Shown piece by piece: positions 26,493-35,737 of a stretch of 64,000 nt of DNA. The stretch spans positions 310,001 through 374,000 of the forward strand of contig NZ_CANSMR010000001.1 in assembly GCF_947648125.1 (NCBI RefSeq). The letters are read 5' to 3'. The stretch is from an uncultured Bradyrhizobium sp. (GTDB lineage: Bacteria; Pseudomonadota; Alphaproteobacteria; Rhizobiales; Xanthobacteraceae). A model generated the notes under the pieces. It made no database searches. It worked only from the letters and a program-made list of their open reading frames with translations, and was not told the DNA's origin. Positions within the stretch are counted from its first letter, which is position 1, and each line of letters opens with the position of its first letter. The translations under genes were made by a program, and so were the position numbers.

Positions 26493-27182
26493 ATGGCTCG
26501 GATCGTAGAAGCGGCCAAAGCCGGGCTGAGCGCCGCGATGCTGCTGATGTCAACCAGCTGTCTTGCGATGGACATCGTGCGTGTGCCCAATTGCACGGGA
26601 GATGTCCTAAAGCTGAGCGGCGACATCGGGCCCGGCGATTTCGTCCGCTTTCGCGGGTTTGTGGGCGCGGAGAGGCGCGTGCATGGTGTCGATCTCGACT
26701 CAGGCGGCGGCTCGCTTGATGAGGGCTTCCAGATTGCCATGCTTGCATATCGACGGCAGCTCACAACCTACGTTTCCGGAGAATGCGACTCAGCCTGCGC
26801 ATTCATTTTTCTGACAAGCAGGAAACGTTATGTGTCGCCGAATGCCAGGATAGGCGTTCATTCCGTCTCCAATGTGCACGGCAACGAAGATAGCGAGACC
26901 ATACGCGACACGATCAAGCTGGCGCGGTTGATGGCCAAGCACGGGATTTCTCCCTCGACGATCGGCAAGATGGTGACGACCCCACCGGGAAAGATGTCTT
27001 ACTTGAACAAAGACGATCTCGCAGCGCTCAAGGTCATCGTGCGCAATCCCTTCGATCGGATCATCCGTACCTCAACGGCGCAAGCGATCAAAGGCACCTC
27101 GACGTGTGACAAGGGAGCTTCGGACACCGTGTCGAAAGAGGGAAGTCCAGCGTTGGCTGGCAGCGGCGGAAAGAAAAGCTAG
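26493..27182 (+). CDS. Exported ClpP/crotonase-fold protein
   Basis: A 229-residue protein with a probable signal peptide (AAMLLMSTSCLAM). The core reads as a ClpP-like fold: VDLDSGGGSLDEGFQIAML, then TYVSGECDSACAFIFLTS, where the Ser of CDSAC is at the nucleophile position, and ARIGVHSV supplies a possible His. Proteins of this kind occur widely in rhizobia as periplasmic ClpP-like proteins; activity is unproven. The C-terminal 40 residues are Ser/Thr/Lys-rich and probably disordered. A FixK box lies upstream. Confidence 0.7.
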   Translation: MARIVEAAKAGLSAAMLLMSTSCLAMDIVRVPNCTGDVLKLSGDIGPGDFVRFRGFVGAERRVHGVDLDSGGGSLDEGFQIAMLAYRRQLTTYVSGECDSACAFIFLTSRKRYVSPNARIGVHSVSNVHGNEDSETIRDTIKLARLMAKHGISPSTIGKMVTTPPGKMSYLNKDDLAALKVIVRNPFDRIIRTSTAQAIKGTSTCDKGASDTVSKEGSPALAGSGGKKS

Positions 27183-27317
27183 GCGTGCGATACGCAGGCA
27201 ACTGGAAACACTCATAAAAGGCCTTGTTGGAAGGTAGGCAGTCGACGCCGGTATCGCGCGCGCAGGCTGATGCTTTTGAGATCGAGGCTCTGGCGAAACG
27301 GCGCTTGGCCGACCGCT

Positions 27318-27420
27318 TCAGCATCGCGGATGAGCGGCGAGCGCCCTGATCACCTCGATCTCTGACGGCACGAAGTCCTTCCGGGTCGGGTTCTTGGCGA
27401 ACTCGCCGCTGTGTGCGGCG
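27318..27420 (-). pseudogene. Possible ParB-like protein remnant
   Basis: Minus-strand reading gives GEFAKNPTRKDFVPSEIEVI before a stop at 27318, recalling the linker segment of ParB/Spo0J-type plasmid or phage proteins (NPTRKDFxPSEIxAI). No start or downstream HTH survives. It lies beside the recombinase remnant, so it probably belongs to the same decayed element. Confidence 0.35.
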
Positions 27421-27584
27421 TGGCCGGCACTGGCATGGCGAGCCACGCGATTCCATTCACAGAGAACTGCAGATCATGATGGAGCCGGCTGCCCCAGCCG
27501 GGCTGGCTGGGGGCCGCGGGCGGCCGAGCCGGAGGTCATTGGACGATGATCTGGCCCGATTCATGAGCTTTAGCTGCGTCCGAG

Positions 27585-27943
27585 GTCGGAGCAATTGGTC
27601 TTCCTCAGCACCTTGCACGGCAAGCCCTTCACAGCCGCAGAATTTGGTAATTGGTTCGCTGATCGATGCCGCGTGGCAGGCGCGCCCGGCCGCGCACACG
27701 AGCTCCGAAAGGCGTCAGCAATCCGACACGCGCTGAACTGTGTTACCGCGCCTGAGCTGATGGCGCGGCATGGTTGGAAAACCATAAGGCGAAGCGCAAC
27801 GATACATCGAGGAGGCAACTCGCATCCGGCTCGCGGAGAGTGCTGGCGCGAAGATCATTTCAGGTACAGGCGTTGGCTCACCTTCTGACCCGGTGAGCCA
27901 AAATCAACCGCTACCCATTGAGAAGACTGGAGCAGGAAAATGA
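27585..27943 (+). pseudogene. Tyrosine recombinase (phage integrase) C-terminal remnant
   Basis: The first part reads LVFLSTLHGKPFTAAEFGNW, then AHELRKASAIRHALN with the conserved H-x-x-R, and MARHGWKTIRR. The frame is then lost near 27790, and the next frame continues EAQRYIEEATRIRLAESAGA (containing the family's RY-type block) to TGA 27943. The N-terminal core-binding domain is missing. A tRNA 3' fragment begins 3 bp after the stop, the expected place for an attachment site. Confidence 0.7.
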
Positions 27944-27945
27944 GC

Positions 27946-27981
27946 TGGCGATCCCGGCAGGATTCGAGCCTGCAACCCGCG
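27946..27981 (-). other. tRNA 3' fragment (T-arm and acceptor), probable attachment scar
   Basis: On the minus strand GCAGG, loop CTCGAAT, CCTGC is followed by CGGGATCGCCA, a tRNA T-arm plus acceptor end. No matching 5' acceptor strand is found upstream on that strand. It directly follows the integrase remnant. Confidence 0.5.
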
Positions 27982-28220
27982 AGAAGAAATCCCTTACTCG
28001 CGTTTGGAATCGGGCTTCGCCAACCACCGATTAGCCACCGAAACACCGTGAACAAACGGCGATAAAGGTGGTCAACTGGGATCGGTCTTCGGTGCTTTTG
28101 TTGGCTTTTTCGGTTGCTGCTTACGTTCGGGACGCAGGGCTGCGGGTCGGCAACGGGAGCTGAAACGGCCCCTTGAGGTTGATAGGAACCTCTAGCTCTT
28201 CATCGTTGGGATAAGCGACT

Positions 28221-28258
28221 GAAATCGCAGCAAATGCGAACGCCCTCCGAGCGCACCA
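28221..28258. repeat. Dispersed repeat, copy 1
   Basis: 38 bp matching 35209-35246 at about 34 of 38 positions in the same orientation. It encodes a similar short C-terminal peptide on the minus strand in both places (VRSEGxRIxCD), so it may be the tail of a short duplicated gene. Confidence 0.5.
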
Positions 28259-28331
28259 TAAACCCACGAGAGCGGCCGATTGCTGGCCGTGGTCGGCGGT
28301 GGTTCCATAGCATTGCGTACGGGCTCGCTCG

Positions 28332-28928
28332 CTAGAGGCTCGCGTTGTGATCAAAAGTGCGCAAAGCATCAATGCTCACGCCGCCGTCAAACCTCGTCTG
28401 AGGCGCTGCGTCGTGTTGCGGCTTGGCCGACCGGTCGACGCGTCGGGAATTGGAGTTGCACGACTTGATTTGAACCGGCTGGCTGGAGTCGATCGGAAGC
28501 ACCGTCTTGTGCGAGATTCGCTTCAAGGCCAGGTTTGAACGAATGCTCAGAACGCCCGGTATGCGCGAAATCTTGCTGACGATGAGGTCTTCAGGCGCGT
28601 CGATGTCGGGCACCATCACGCGGAGAAGGTAATCGCTATCTCCCGTCATCAGGTAGCATTCCATCACCTGGCTCAAGCGATCGATCGAGCGGGTGAAGTT
28701 ATCGAGCGACAACTGAACCTGCTTTTCGAGCTTGACCTGGATGAAGGCGGTTACGCCGATACCGAGCATCGCAGGATCCAGCACGGCGATCCGCCGGTCG
28801 ATCACGCCGAGCTTTTCGAGCGTGCGAACGCGGGCAAGACAGGGCGACGGCGAGAGGTTGACGCGGGAAGCAAGCTCGACGTTGGTCAAGCCGGCATTCC
28901 GCTGCAGTTCGTTCAAGATGCATTCCCT
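28332..28928 (-). CDS. Lrp/AsnC-family regulator, N-terminus unclear
   Basis: The HTH reads ILNELQRNAGLTNVELASRV, then NLSPSPCLARVRTLEKLGVI, typical of Lrp/AsnC. The RAM ligand-binding domain follows (VTAFIQVKLEK, VMECYLMTGDSDYLLRVMVP). A C-terminal tail of about 50 residues is unusual. The normal first 8-10 residues before the HTH are absent: the frame runs on upstream without a credible start or ribosome site, and only TTG at 28916 falls near. The gene lies inside decayed mobile DNA, so it may be a 5'-truncated pseudogene. Confidence 0.6.
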   Translation of the reverse strand, partial: RECILNELQRNAGLTNVELASRVNLSPSPCLARVRTLEKLGVIDRRIAVLDPAMLGIGVTAFIQVKLEKQVQLSLDNFTRSIDRLSQVMECYLMTGDSDYLLRVMVPDIDAPEDLIVSKISRIPGVLSIRSNLALKRISHKTVLPIDSSQPVQIKSCNSNSRRVDRSAKPQHDAAPQTRFDGGVSIDALRTFDHNASL

Positions 28929-29170
28929 GTGACTGCGGCAGGTTGGCCCGCGAGCGCGAATGAGCCAAAGGTTTCGAGCCAAGGAACGATATCTGCCGGC
29001 TGGTAGCAAATGATCCAAGCCCGTGTCGGTTGGCCCGGAGATCGAGCTGGAAGCGATTGACGACTGCTCGACGCGCGAGGGGCCGAACAGATGCAGCACG
29101 TATCTGGTGCGGTTTCTGGAGCGGCGATCCCGCTGGGCGCAAGAGAGACGAGCTAGAGGACTGATTTCAT

Positions 29171-29218
29171 TGGTGGGCCCGGCAGGACCCGAACCTGCAA
29201 CCAGACCGTTATGAGCGG
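29171..29218 (-). other. 3' half of a CAT-anticodon tRNA, probable attachment scar
   Basis: On the minus strand CCGCTCATAACGG gives an anticodon arm with CAT, followed by a variable region, the T-arm GCAGGTTCGGGTCCTGC and the acceptor end CGGGCCCACCA. The D-arm and 5' acceptor strand are missing, so this is a fragment of a tRNA-Met/Ile2-type gene. It is the second such scar within 1.3 kb. Confidence 0.65.
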
Positions 29219-29696
29219 CAGAATAACGATTAGCTTCGTTGATTTTACTGTCTTTTCGGTTGGATTTCGGTCGTGTTCGTTGTGGCCTGTCGAGTTCGTT
29301 TTTGGTGCAGAACTGGTGCTGTTCGTCCAATTGAAACTTGGACTTAGGGCGTTGCGTTCTGTTAGTGATAACGTGAAGGCAAGTTGATCCCGGCGACCGA
29401 TGGTATCCCCGCCATCATAAATGTACGAAGTGGCGCGCAGCACGCCTTGAGTAACGGTGCTCCGCGATCCTATTCCGCTCTCGGCGCCTTTCCCCCGCGC
29501 GAACTGCGACGACAGATCTCCATCGTCCAAGGAGAACAGGTTGACCGCCCAGGGTTCAACCGCCTCGAAAGCCGGCCGACTGTAGGCTTTCGAGTCCGGA
29601 ATGAGGTGACGGCGGTGACGAGGCGCCGCCATGGAGATCGGCTTTCGCAAGCCAAACCGGAAAGCAGTCTTCCTCGTCGACCAGGTCTGAGCGCAC

Positions 29697-30095
29697 TTGA
29701 GAGGGACGGGATTCCGTCAGGTCGATTTCGAGTTGTCCGCCGGCCATGTCCACCGCCTGATCGGGCCGAATGGAGCGGGGAAGAGCACCCTCTTCAAGAT
29801 GCTGACCGGCCAGCTTCGCCATAGCGCGCGCAGCATCCGTCTCCGCGGCATCGACATCACCGATCGCAGCACGAACGCCACCGTGAATCTGGGTGTCGGC
29901 ATCAAGATGCAGACGCCCCAGCTTTTCGAAACGGAACCGCGCGCGACAATATCTCGCTTGGAGCCAATCGCCGCTTCGCACCGCGTCGCGGACCGGACAT
30001 CGCGAGCATCTGCTCGGGGTCGAAGCATGTGCCTGGGAGCCGCGGGAGGATCGCGTGGCCAACCCCTCGGGGGATCATCGCGCGCCGCAATGAAT
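29697..30095 (+). pseudogene. ABC transporter ATP-binding protein remnant
   Basis: The start of an ABC ATPase is clear: VDFELSAGHVHRLIGPNGAG with Walker A GPNGAGKST, then LTGQL, GIDITD and GVGIKMQTPQLFE, closest to branched-chain amino-acid/urea (LivG/UrtD-like) ATPases. After about residue 85 the similarity moves to another frame (DNISLGANRRFAP) and then fades. No signature LSGGQ or Walker B remains. Surrounding DNA from 29220 to 30300 shows no intact gene. Confidence 0.6.
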
Positions 30096-30356
30096 TTGGC
30101 AGGCGACGGAACGATCAGCGGATGCTTGTGTTGATTTGCGAATCCCCATGACTCCGCTCTTCAAGCCCAGGGCGCGAGTGCGCAGGGTTTGTGGCGACGC
30201 TGATTCAATCGCGAGAGGTGACGGGCGAAAGAGGAAGCGATTTCTTTGTTTGGCAGAGGCTAGCGCTGAAACGGCACGTGGCTGAATTCCAGGTCGTGGT
30301 GGAGCTTGGGAAGACAGATGCAGTGTCCGAAGCAAACGTGACACTTGCTTCTTCTG

Positions 30357-30575
30357 ATGGCGCTCGCCATGGGAGTGTGCCTGGCGATGGGCGGGTCTGC
30401 TGCGGCTCAGGAAGATCGACCCGGCAATGATGTGCGACTGCAAAAAGGTGACTCGCCTGTTCTCCCCGAGCCTGGTGATCTGACGGTCGGCGGGCGTCCG
30501 GTGAGCAGACTGCAGGCCTTGTGGTCAGGCCATGAAACAACACAGCGTGGCGGTAATCCTTCCTTGTCGCAATGA
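30357..30575 (+). CDS. Possible small secreted protein
   Basis: A 72-residue frame from ATG 30357 (TTG 30345 is an alternative start) begins with a good signal-peptide pattern (ALAMGVCLAMGGSAAAQ), with likely cleavage after AAA. The mature 50 or so residues are polar with no recognised family. It overlaps the start of the glycosyltransferase at 30532 by 44 bp. It could also be a chance frame. Confidence 0.4.
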   Translation: MALAMGVCLAMGGSAAAQEDRPGNDVRLQKGDSPVLPEPGDLTVGGRPVSRLQALWSGHETTQRGGNPSLSQ

Positions 30576-31611
30576 AGAGGCGGCCGTCGGCGCCACGGTA
30601 ACAGCATTCCGTGCGGCTTTGCCTGACGCTGTCATTTATGTCTACGATAACAATTCGACTGATAGCACTGTGAGTGTAGCCTGCGCTGCGGGGGCGATAG
30701 TTCGAACAGAACCGACGCCAGGAAAGGGCAACGTCGTCCGCCGGATGTTTGCAGACGTTGATGCCGACGTCTATGTGATGGCCGACGGCGACGCGACCTA
30801 TGACGCGGCGGCTGCTCCGACGATGATACGGAAGTTGATCGAATGCCAGCTGGACATGGTGGTAGGGGCACGAAGTTCGATCGCCAAGACCGCGTATCGG
30901 CCAGGCCATCGCCTCGGCAATGCGATCCTCACTGGAATTTTATCGCGTATCTTCGGTCGCTCGTTCAGCGATGTCCTGTCGGGTTATCGCGTATTCTCGC
31001 GCCGGTTCGCAAAGAGCTTCCCAGCTCTCTCGGAAGGTTTTGAGGTAGAGACGGAGATGAGCATCCATGCTCTGGAGTTGCACATGCCGGTGGCCGAGGT
31101 CGTGACCGCTTACAAAGTACGGCCGGAAGGTTCGACGTCCAAGCTCTCCACATTCCGCGACGGTTGGCGCATCTTGTTAACAATCCTGACGCTGTTTCGA
31201 ACCGAAGAGCCGATGTTCTTTTTCGGTACAGCCGGCGCGGTGCTCGGGTTCGTTTCGATCGTGATCGCGGTGCCTGTTGCCGTCACGTATGCTGAGACCG
31301 GCTTGGTGCCGCGTTTGCCCACCGCGGTTCTTTCGACAGGACTGATGATACTCGCCTTCCTTAGCTTCTTCACTGGAATGATTCTCGACACCGTCGTGCG
31401 TGGCCGCCGCGAGTTGCGGCGGCTTGCTTATTTGGCCCTGCGCCCTCCGGGGCGAGAGACGTCATCCGATCTGTCCCGATCGGCGTCCCGTCAGGACTCG
31501 TCCCACGCAGGCGATGCGCCCGGATCTTCCGCGCATACGAGACTCGCGAGTGGCGCAACTAGTCCCTCCGCCGGCATGCGGCCAGTTCGACGGCGCAAAG
31601 GGACAGCATGA
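30532..31611 (+). CDS. GT2-family glycosyltransferase with C-terminal membrane helices
   Basis: A 359-residue protein. The N-terminal 220 residues are a GT-A domain of the dolichyl-phosphate mannose synthase kind: VILPCRNEEAAVG, YVYDNNSTDST and the DXD-like MADGDATYD. Two hydrophobic segments follow (FFFGTAGAVLGFVSIVIAVP and LSTGLMILAFLSFFTGMIL), then a polar tail of about 70 residues. Such enzymes transfer a sugar from a nucleotide donor to a polyprenyl-phosphate carrier at the inner membrane. Its 3' end overlaps convergently by 53 bp the membrane protein on the other strand, a likely partner in glycan work. Confidence 0.82.
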   Translation: MKQHSVAVILPCRNEEAAVGATVTAFRAALPDAVIYVYDNNSTDSTVSVACAAGAIVRTEPTPGKGNVVRRMFADVDADVYVMADGDATYDAAAAPTMIRKLIECQLDMVVGARSSIAKTAYRPGHRLGNAILTGILSRIFGRSFSDVLSGYRVFSRRFAKSFPALSEGFEVETEMSIHALELHMPVAEVVTAYKVRPEGSTSKLSTFRDGWRILLTILTLFRTEEPMFFFGTAGAVLGFVSIVIAVPVAVTYAETGLVPRLPTAVLSTGLMILAFLSFFTGMILDTVVRGRRELRRLAYLALRPPGRETSSDLSRSASRQDSSHAGDAPGSSAHTRLASGATSPSAGMRPVRRRKGTA

Positions 31612-33061
31612 GGCTCACCATCGGCACTGCGGGAACCAAATATCGCCAGACATCGAGGGTGTGGGCGCCGGCGGCGGTCATGATCGAAGCCGCCCACATC
31701 ACAACCACGATCCCTGCGCGCGCCGAGAACTCGGGGCGCCGACGCCACACGGCGGTCACCGCCCAAAATATGACGGCGATAACGAAGGCGGTGGACAACG
31801 CCTTGAACAGATAGGCGGAGATGCCAGGGAGGTCGGACAATAGGCCAATCCGAACTGGTCCGCCTTGCCGATCGATGGGCTGAGCCGCCCGGCCGTGCCG
31901 CGTTATGATGTCGGACACGAGCGGCACGTCGTCGGTCGACACCGGTATGGCGGGCTCGAGTCCGTAGGGCGGCCATGCAACCGACGCTCCATAGGCCATC
32001 TGATGGACGAATTTGCCCGCGTAGGCCAGCGGCCGATCGCGCACGGCGGCCAGGAAAATGCTGCGATAGGCTGAGGCCGCGCCGACAGCATTCCCGGTAT
32101 CGTCGGCGACGTCTCGATCCAGTGCAGCGTCGAAGAGGCACGCGTCGCCGAAGAACCCGAGTACGGGCCAGCGACCCGGCTCCGCGGCGAAGTCGGCGGC
32201 AAGCCGTGCCATCGTGGCGTCGGCGCGGTCGCCGGCCGCCGACACTATCTCGCGTCGCGCTGCATCACTTGTAAGTACGATGTTCAGGTGATTGCAGAAC
32301 AGTGTCTTGGGGAGGAACACAGTGGACGACTGGTCGGAGTTGGAAGCCCCGAACCGGGAACCGGCGGCGAGGAGGGCCAGCGCCGCCGCGACGGACAGGG
32401 CGATCACGGCAAGGCGGGCGGGCGTGTCTGGCCGGGCGACGCAGGCACCCACCAGGACGACGGCGATTGGGACCAGCATTCCCTGCGACCTGAGGCACGC
32501 CGCGACTGCTGCACACAGGACGGCGGCTGCGACCGCGCAGCACCGCGCCGTTCTGCCGGCGCAGGTGGCAACGAGCAATCCAGCCGTTGCCAGATTGACG
32601 AACACCGCAAAGAGAAGGTCTGCGGTGAGGACGTGCCTGAACAGCAGCAGGCCCGGATACAAAGCCACAAGGATGATCGGCACGAGCCCAGCGGCATTGC
32701 GCGTCGCCGTCTGGGCAGTTGCTGCAAGTGCCAACATCAGGAGGGCCCACGCCGCCTGCTGCAGCCGCACCACCGTACTGAGGTCACCTCCGAACGCGAA
32801 CGTCACGGCCAGGAGCGCCGGGTAACCCGGATCGCGCCCACCCGCCACGGTCGGCTTTCCGGTCTCGAGCGTAAGAAGCGCAGATTCCACGAAGGGCGGC
32901 GTGTCGCCCCAGATAACCGGGACCGTCGGCCTGAACGACACGACGATCGCCACCAGCAGCGCGGTCCACGCCAGCACGGCCCATGGCCACGGCCACCCGA
33001 CGCCGCCCAGAGAGGCGGCTCCGCCCATTGTACGCGCTGGAGCATCGCGGTCGGACCGCAA
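31559..33061 (-). CDS. Polytopic membrane protein, GT39/GT83-like
   Basis: A 500-residue protein with about ten predicted membrane helices and a large loop near residues 270-380. The first loop, WGDTPPFVESALL, resembles the Asp-containing first loop of polyprenyl-phosphate-dependent (GT-C) glycosyltransferases. It lies tail-to-tail with the GT2 enzyme. A function as a GT-C transferase using a lipid-linked sugar is plausible, not proven. Confidence 0.65.
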   Translation of the reverse strand: MRSDRDAPARTMGGAASLGGVGWPWPWAVLAWTALLVAIVVSFRPTVPVIWGDTPPFVESALLTLETGKPTVAGGRDPGYPALLAVTFAFGGDLSTVVRLQQAAWALLMLALAATAQTATRNAAGLVPIILVALYPGLLLFRHVLTADLLFAVFVNLATAGLLVATCAGRTARCCAVAAAVLCAAVAACLRSQGMLVPIAVVLVGACVARPDTPARLAVIALSVAAALALLAAGSRFGASNSDQSSTVFLPKTLFCNHLNIVLTSDAARREIVSAAGDRADATMARLAADFAAEPGRWPVLGFFGDACLFDAALDRDVADDTGNAVGAASAYRSIFLAAVRDRPLAYAGKFVHQMAYGASVAWPPYGLEPAIPVSTDDVPLVSDIITRHGRAAQPIDRQGGPVRIGLLSDLPGISAYLFKALSTAFVIAVIFWAVTAVWRRRPEFSARAGIVVVMWAASIMTAAGAHTLDVWRYLVPAVPMVSLMLSLCAVELAACRRRD

Positions 33062-33244
33062 GATCGCTGTCCACTCGGGAGTTCGAACGCTGCCCCAGCT
33101 TCATGCTAGACCAAAACGCTCTACGGGACCATCGGAGGATCGACGCTGGTGCATGGGCCAGATGATGGCGCCGATCGCATGCGGAGAGAAGCCGCTAGGA
33201 AGCGGTCGCCTATGGGCGGCGATCACCAATGGTGGGTCAATCGT

Positions 33245-33403
33245 CTAGCGCGATTGGTCCGGATTTTCTTGCCACGTCGTCGAGTGCTCAGAAATCCACT
33301 TGGTCGCGTCGTGCTCCGTAACAAAACCCTTGATAACTTCCGTTTCGCCATCGGGCCATAGAATATCGATCCTCCAGCCGGTGCCGGGATTCTTGCAAGC
33401 CAT
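33245..33403 (-). CDS. Small hypothetical protein
   Basis: 52 residues. Start 33403 gives a compact product, MACKNPGTGWRIDILWPDGE, then KGFVTEHDATKWISEHS. It looks like a small beta-beta-alpha domain of a type often seen in Bradyrhizobium. No known function. Confidence 0.55.
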   Translation of the reverse strand: MACKNPGTGWRIDILWPDGETEVIKGFVTEHDATKWISEHSTTWQENPDQSR

Positions 33404-33562
33404 GAAAGCTGGTCGCTGCTCGATGGTCGGGGGACTATGCGCCCACGGTGGCCAGCTACAAGCCAGTGATCCTGCCACACTTCGCTTTCTGGCCCCGCAA
33501 TCCTATTGGCGTTGAAATCCCGATCAACGCCGATCCTTACCGTGATCGGGAGGCTCCGGTAG

Positions 33563-33823
33563 TCATCCCTCGATAATGAGACGACCCAGGAACGCATTGC
33601 AGGCCTGCTCGGCTTCAGCGAACGTGCTGAAGGGCGATCCGGACACTTGAGCCGCGGGCATATTCAGAAAGTCTGGGCGATATGACGCAACAAAACCGGG
33701 CTCTCCATGTAGGCCAGGTCCACTTCGGCTCTCGCTGCTGATGACGAATGAATAGTCGTCGCTGCTTGCGATCCAAATTTCCAGATCCTCAGCAGTATCC
33801 ACGCGGCGAAAGTGCAGGGCCAT
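33563..33823 (-). CDS. Small hypothetical protein
   Basis: 86 residues. Start 33823 has GGAGGG just upstream. The sequence alternates strand and helix (MALHFRRVDTAEDLEIWIAS), with a helical C-terminus (TFAEAEQACNAFLGRLI). No signal peptide. Same strand as its small neighbours; the family is not recognised. Confidence 0.6.
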   Translation of the reverse strand: MALHFRRVDTAEDLEIWIASSDDYSFVISSESRSGPGLHGEPGFVASYRPDFLNMPAAQVSGSPFSTFAEAEQACNAFLGRLIIEG

Positions 33824-33883
33824 TTCACCCTCCACCAGGCAGAGGTCCAAGCTTGGTCCTCCGCGGTCATCCAGATGGACGCT

Positions 33884-34081
33884 TTAACCTGCTTTTGTGC
33901 GATTGGCGGCTTCAGCCTCCCGCGCCAGCCGTTCCGCCTTTAGGCGCTCTCGATTGTCGTGGAGTGCCTTTTGCGCTTTCGCGTATTCGGTCATAGTTTC
34001 CTTCGTCCTGACCGCTTTAAATATCTTATGGGCTTCGCGTTCTGCAGCTGGCGGCGCCCGGCGGTTTCGGTCGTTAATCAT
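33884..34081 (-). CDS. Small charged helical protein
   Basis: 65 residues starting at 34081, with GGGAGG about 8 bases upstream; a longer frame from 34267 lacks such a site. Sequence MINDRNRRAPPAAEREAHKI and EYAKAQKALHDNRERLKAER predicts one long charged helix. Similar tiny proteins are frequent in Bradyrhizobium; function unknown. Confidence 0.6.
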   Translation of the reverse strand: MINDRNRRAPPAAEREAHKIFKAVRTKETMTEYAKAQKALHDNRERLKAERLAREAEAANRTKAG

Positions 34082-34286
34082 CGGATGACCTCCCTTTTGG
34101 GCTCCATGAGTCAACGCATAGATATGGCTTTCGATCCTGTCGGTTAGCGGGCAACTCGAGGCCTCTGATTCCGACCAGACCGGCCGGCGCATGCCAGCCG
34201 GTCGGCAACGAGCGAGTAAACCGAACACCACGCAGCCGACTTTTACGGGGCGGGCTGGGGCGCCCACTGTGAGCAGGAGGCTCCTA

Positions 34287-34553
34287 ATGAATATGTTCGT
34301 CTCGACCGCGGCGGTCGCTGTTGCAATGAACTCGGCCGCCGATGAGCCGCTTGCGATCGATCACAAAGGCATCTTGGCCTATGTCGAGCAAATCGTCGAC
34401 CTGTTGCGCACGCGATACATCTGCGACGGATGGAAAATGGATGAGGACGGTGCGGCGCGGACTCTCGACTACTTCCGAAGACACGTCCATGGACCCGCCT
34501 TCAAGGATCAAGACGAGGACACGGCTGCACACACTATCAAGGCGGCCTCATAA
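34287..34553 (+). CDS. Small hypothetical protein
   Basis: 88 residues. Start 34287 follows AGGAGG. It begins with a short hydrophobic segment ([18 protein letters not shown]), a weak signal-peptide candidate, then an acidic helical region. Its C-terminus runs into the ftsZ fragment in another frame, so the original C-terminus may have been replaced when that fragment arrived. Confidence 0.45.
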   Translation: MNMFVSTAAVAVAMNSAADEPLAIDHKGILAYVEQIVDLLRTRYICDGWKMDEDGAARTLDYFRRHVHGPAFKDQDEDTAAHTIKAAS

Positions 34554-34732
34554 TCTCCATCACTGGCGGCAAGGACCTGATGTTATTCGAGGTTGACGAA
34601 GCTGCTACCCGCATTCGCGACGAGGCCGACCAGGACGCCAACATCATCATTGGCGTATCGTTTGATGAAAGCCTGGAGGGCATCGTCCGCGTCTCGGTAG
34701 TGGCGGCCGGCATCGATAATCTTGACCCGGCA
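34541..34732 (+). pseudogene. ftsZ: Internal fragment of ftsZ
   Basis: The frame reads [20 protein letters not shown], then [20 protein letters not shown] and VSVVAAGID, an unmistakable match to the C-terminal GTPase-subdomain segment of FtsZ. It covers about 60 residues and has neither the GGGTGTG nucleotide loop nor the C-terminal tail. It is an orphan fragment; the functional ftsZ must be elsewhere. Confidence 0.8.
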
Positions 34733-35737
34733 CCCCACGCGCAACCAGCGGAAGCTCACTTACAGAGCTCGCCGGCAGGCTGCGCAACGACAGCCGTCAG
34801 GTCGCCGGATCGAGCGCAGTACACCGCTGACCGACGCGCACCGCATCGGCGCGTCGGTCCAGTTCGCGCAATAGAGGAGCGTTTCCGGTATCGACCTTGG
34901 CTGATCTGCGTCCATGAACGCCGGGCGCTCGGCTACTTCCGGTTATGGCCCATCGCGTCGGTTGGCGCAGTGCAGCGGCATGTCCGAAGTTGGGGGCAGA
35001 TCGGACGTGGTTAGCCAAACGGCAATAATGCCGAGATTGACCCCAAAGCGGACATAAGTGGCGTGCATCTCTTGCTCGGTACGAGCTGGGAGTCCCCCGA
35101 CCGGTTCCCAGGCGCGGAGGACCTTTGGGGAGGGCATACTGGGCCTTCTGAAAGACACTTTCAGGTTCGAAATGCACCTTATGGTTTGACAAACCTTGGT
35201 AACTCATTGATATCGCAGTAAATGCGGCCGCCCTCCGAGCGCACCAAAGACGTAAGTTACTGATACGAAAAGTATTTTCGCGACTACTCTACTCCCATTT
35301 TGTTACTCGCGGTGTAATGTTACTTTTCTGTTCCGCGCAAATTTTTCCCCCGCCCGTCTTCGGTTTGCTCCCTCTTCAATCGACAGTTGATTGGTTGACG
35401 AAATTCGTTCAGGTGGCGAGATGTCAATTTTGGCACTTCGCATAAGGGCGGTCACCCTCCAGCTCCCGTTTTCCATCTGCTGCAAGCGCAGCGAGACACT
35501 TGCATCGCCACCCTCTTCTTCAAGCTTGTCACCGGTGTCTCCAATGCACGCAGCGTTTGCTCCTGTCGTCCCAGCGCTCTATTTGAACGGCGGCCGCGCA
35601 AAGCAAAAGCACGATTTCCCTTCGAGAGGGCAGGAGCGTAGCGCAGCGTAAAAATCGGTGGGGTTCGTACTCGCTGCGGCATCGACGGCAGCCCTCTGGC
35701 GCGAGGCCATCCGGCCGACGATCGATTGGTGCCCTTG
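34733..35737. other. Gene-poor kilobase
   Basis: No frame here has recognisable motifs. It holds dispersed repeat copy 2 (35209-35246) and a segment near 34955-35070 (TGTCCGAAGTTGGGGGCAGA, GACCCCAAAGCGGACAT) that resembles a repeat type familiar from Bradyrhizobium intergenic DNA. An AT-rich patch at 35260-35345 might hold a promoter. Confidence 0.45.
35209..35246. repeat. Dispersed repeat, copy 2
   Basis: Matches 28221-28258 at about 34 of 38 positions in the same orientation. The minus-strand peptide here reads VRSEGGRIYCDINELPRF before a stop. Confidence 0.5.

Noticed and set aside
32288..33109. A 273-codon plus-strand frame
   Set aside because: Antisense to the polytopic membrane protein and low-complexity; the membrane protein has convincing helices.
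35391..35651. Possible 86-residue gene in the gene-poor kilobase
   Set aside because: Translation is Ser/Pro-rich without a fold or family pattern, and no ribosome site precedes it.
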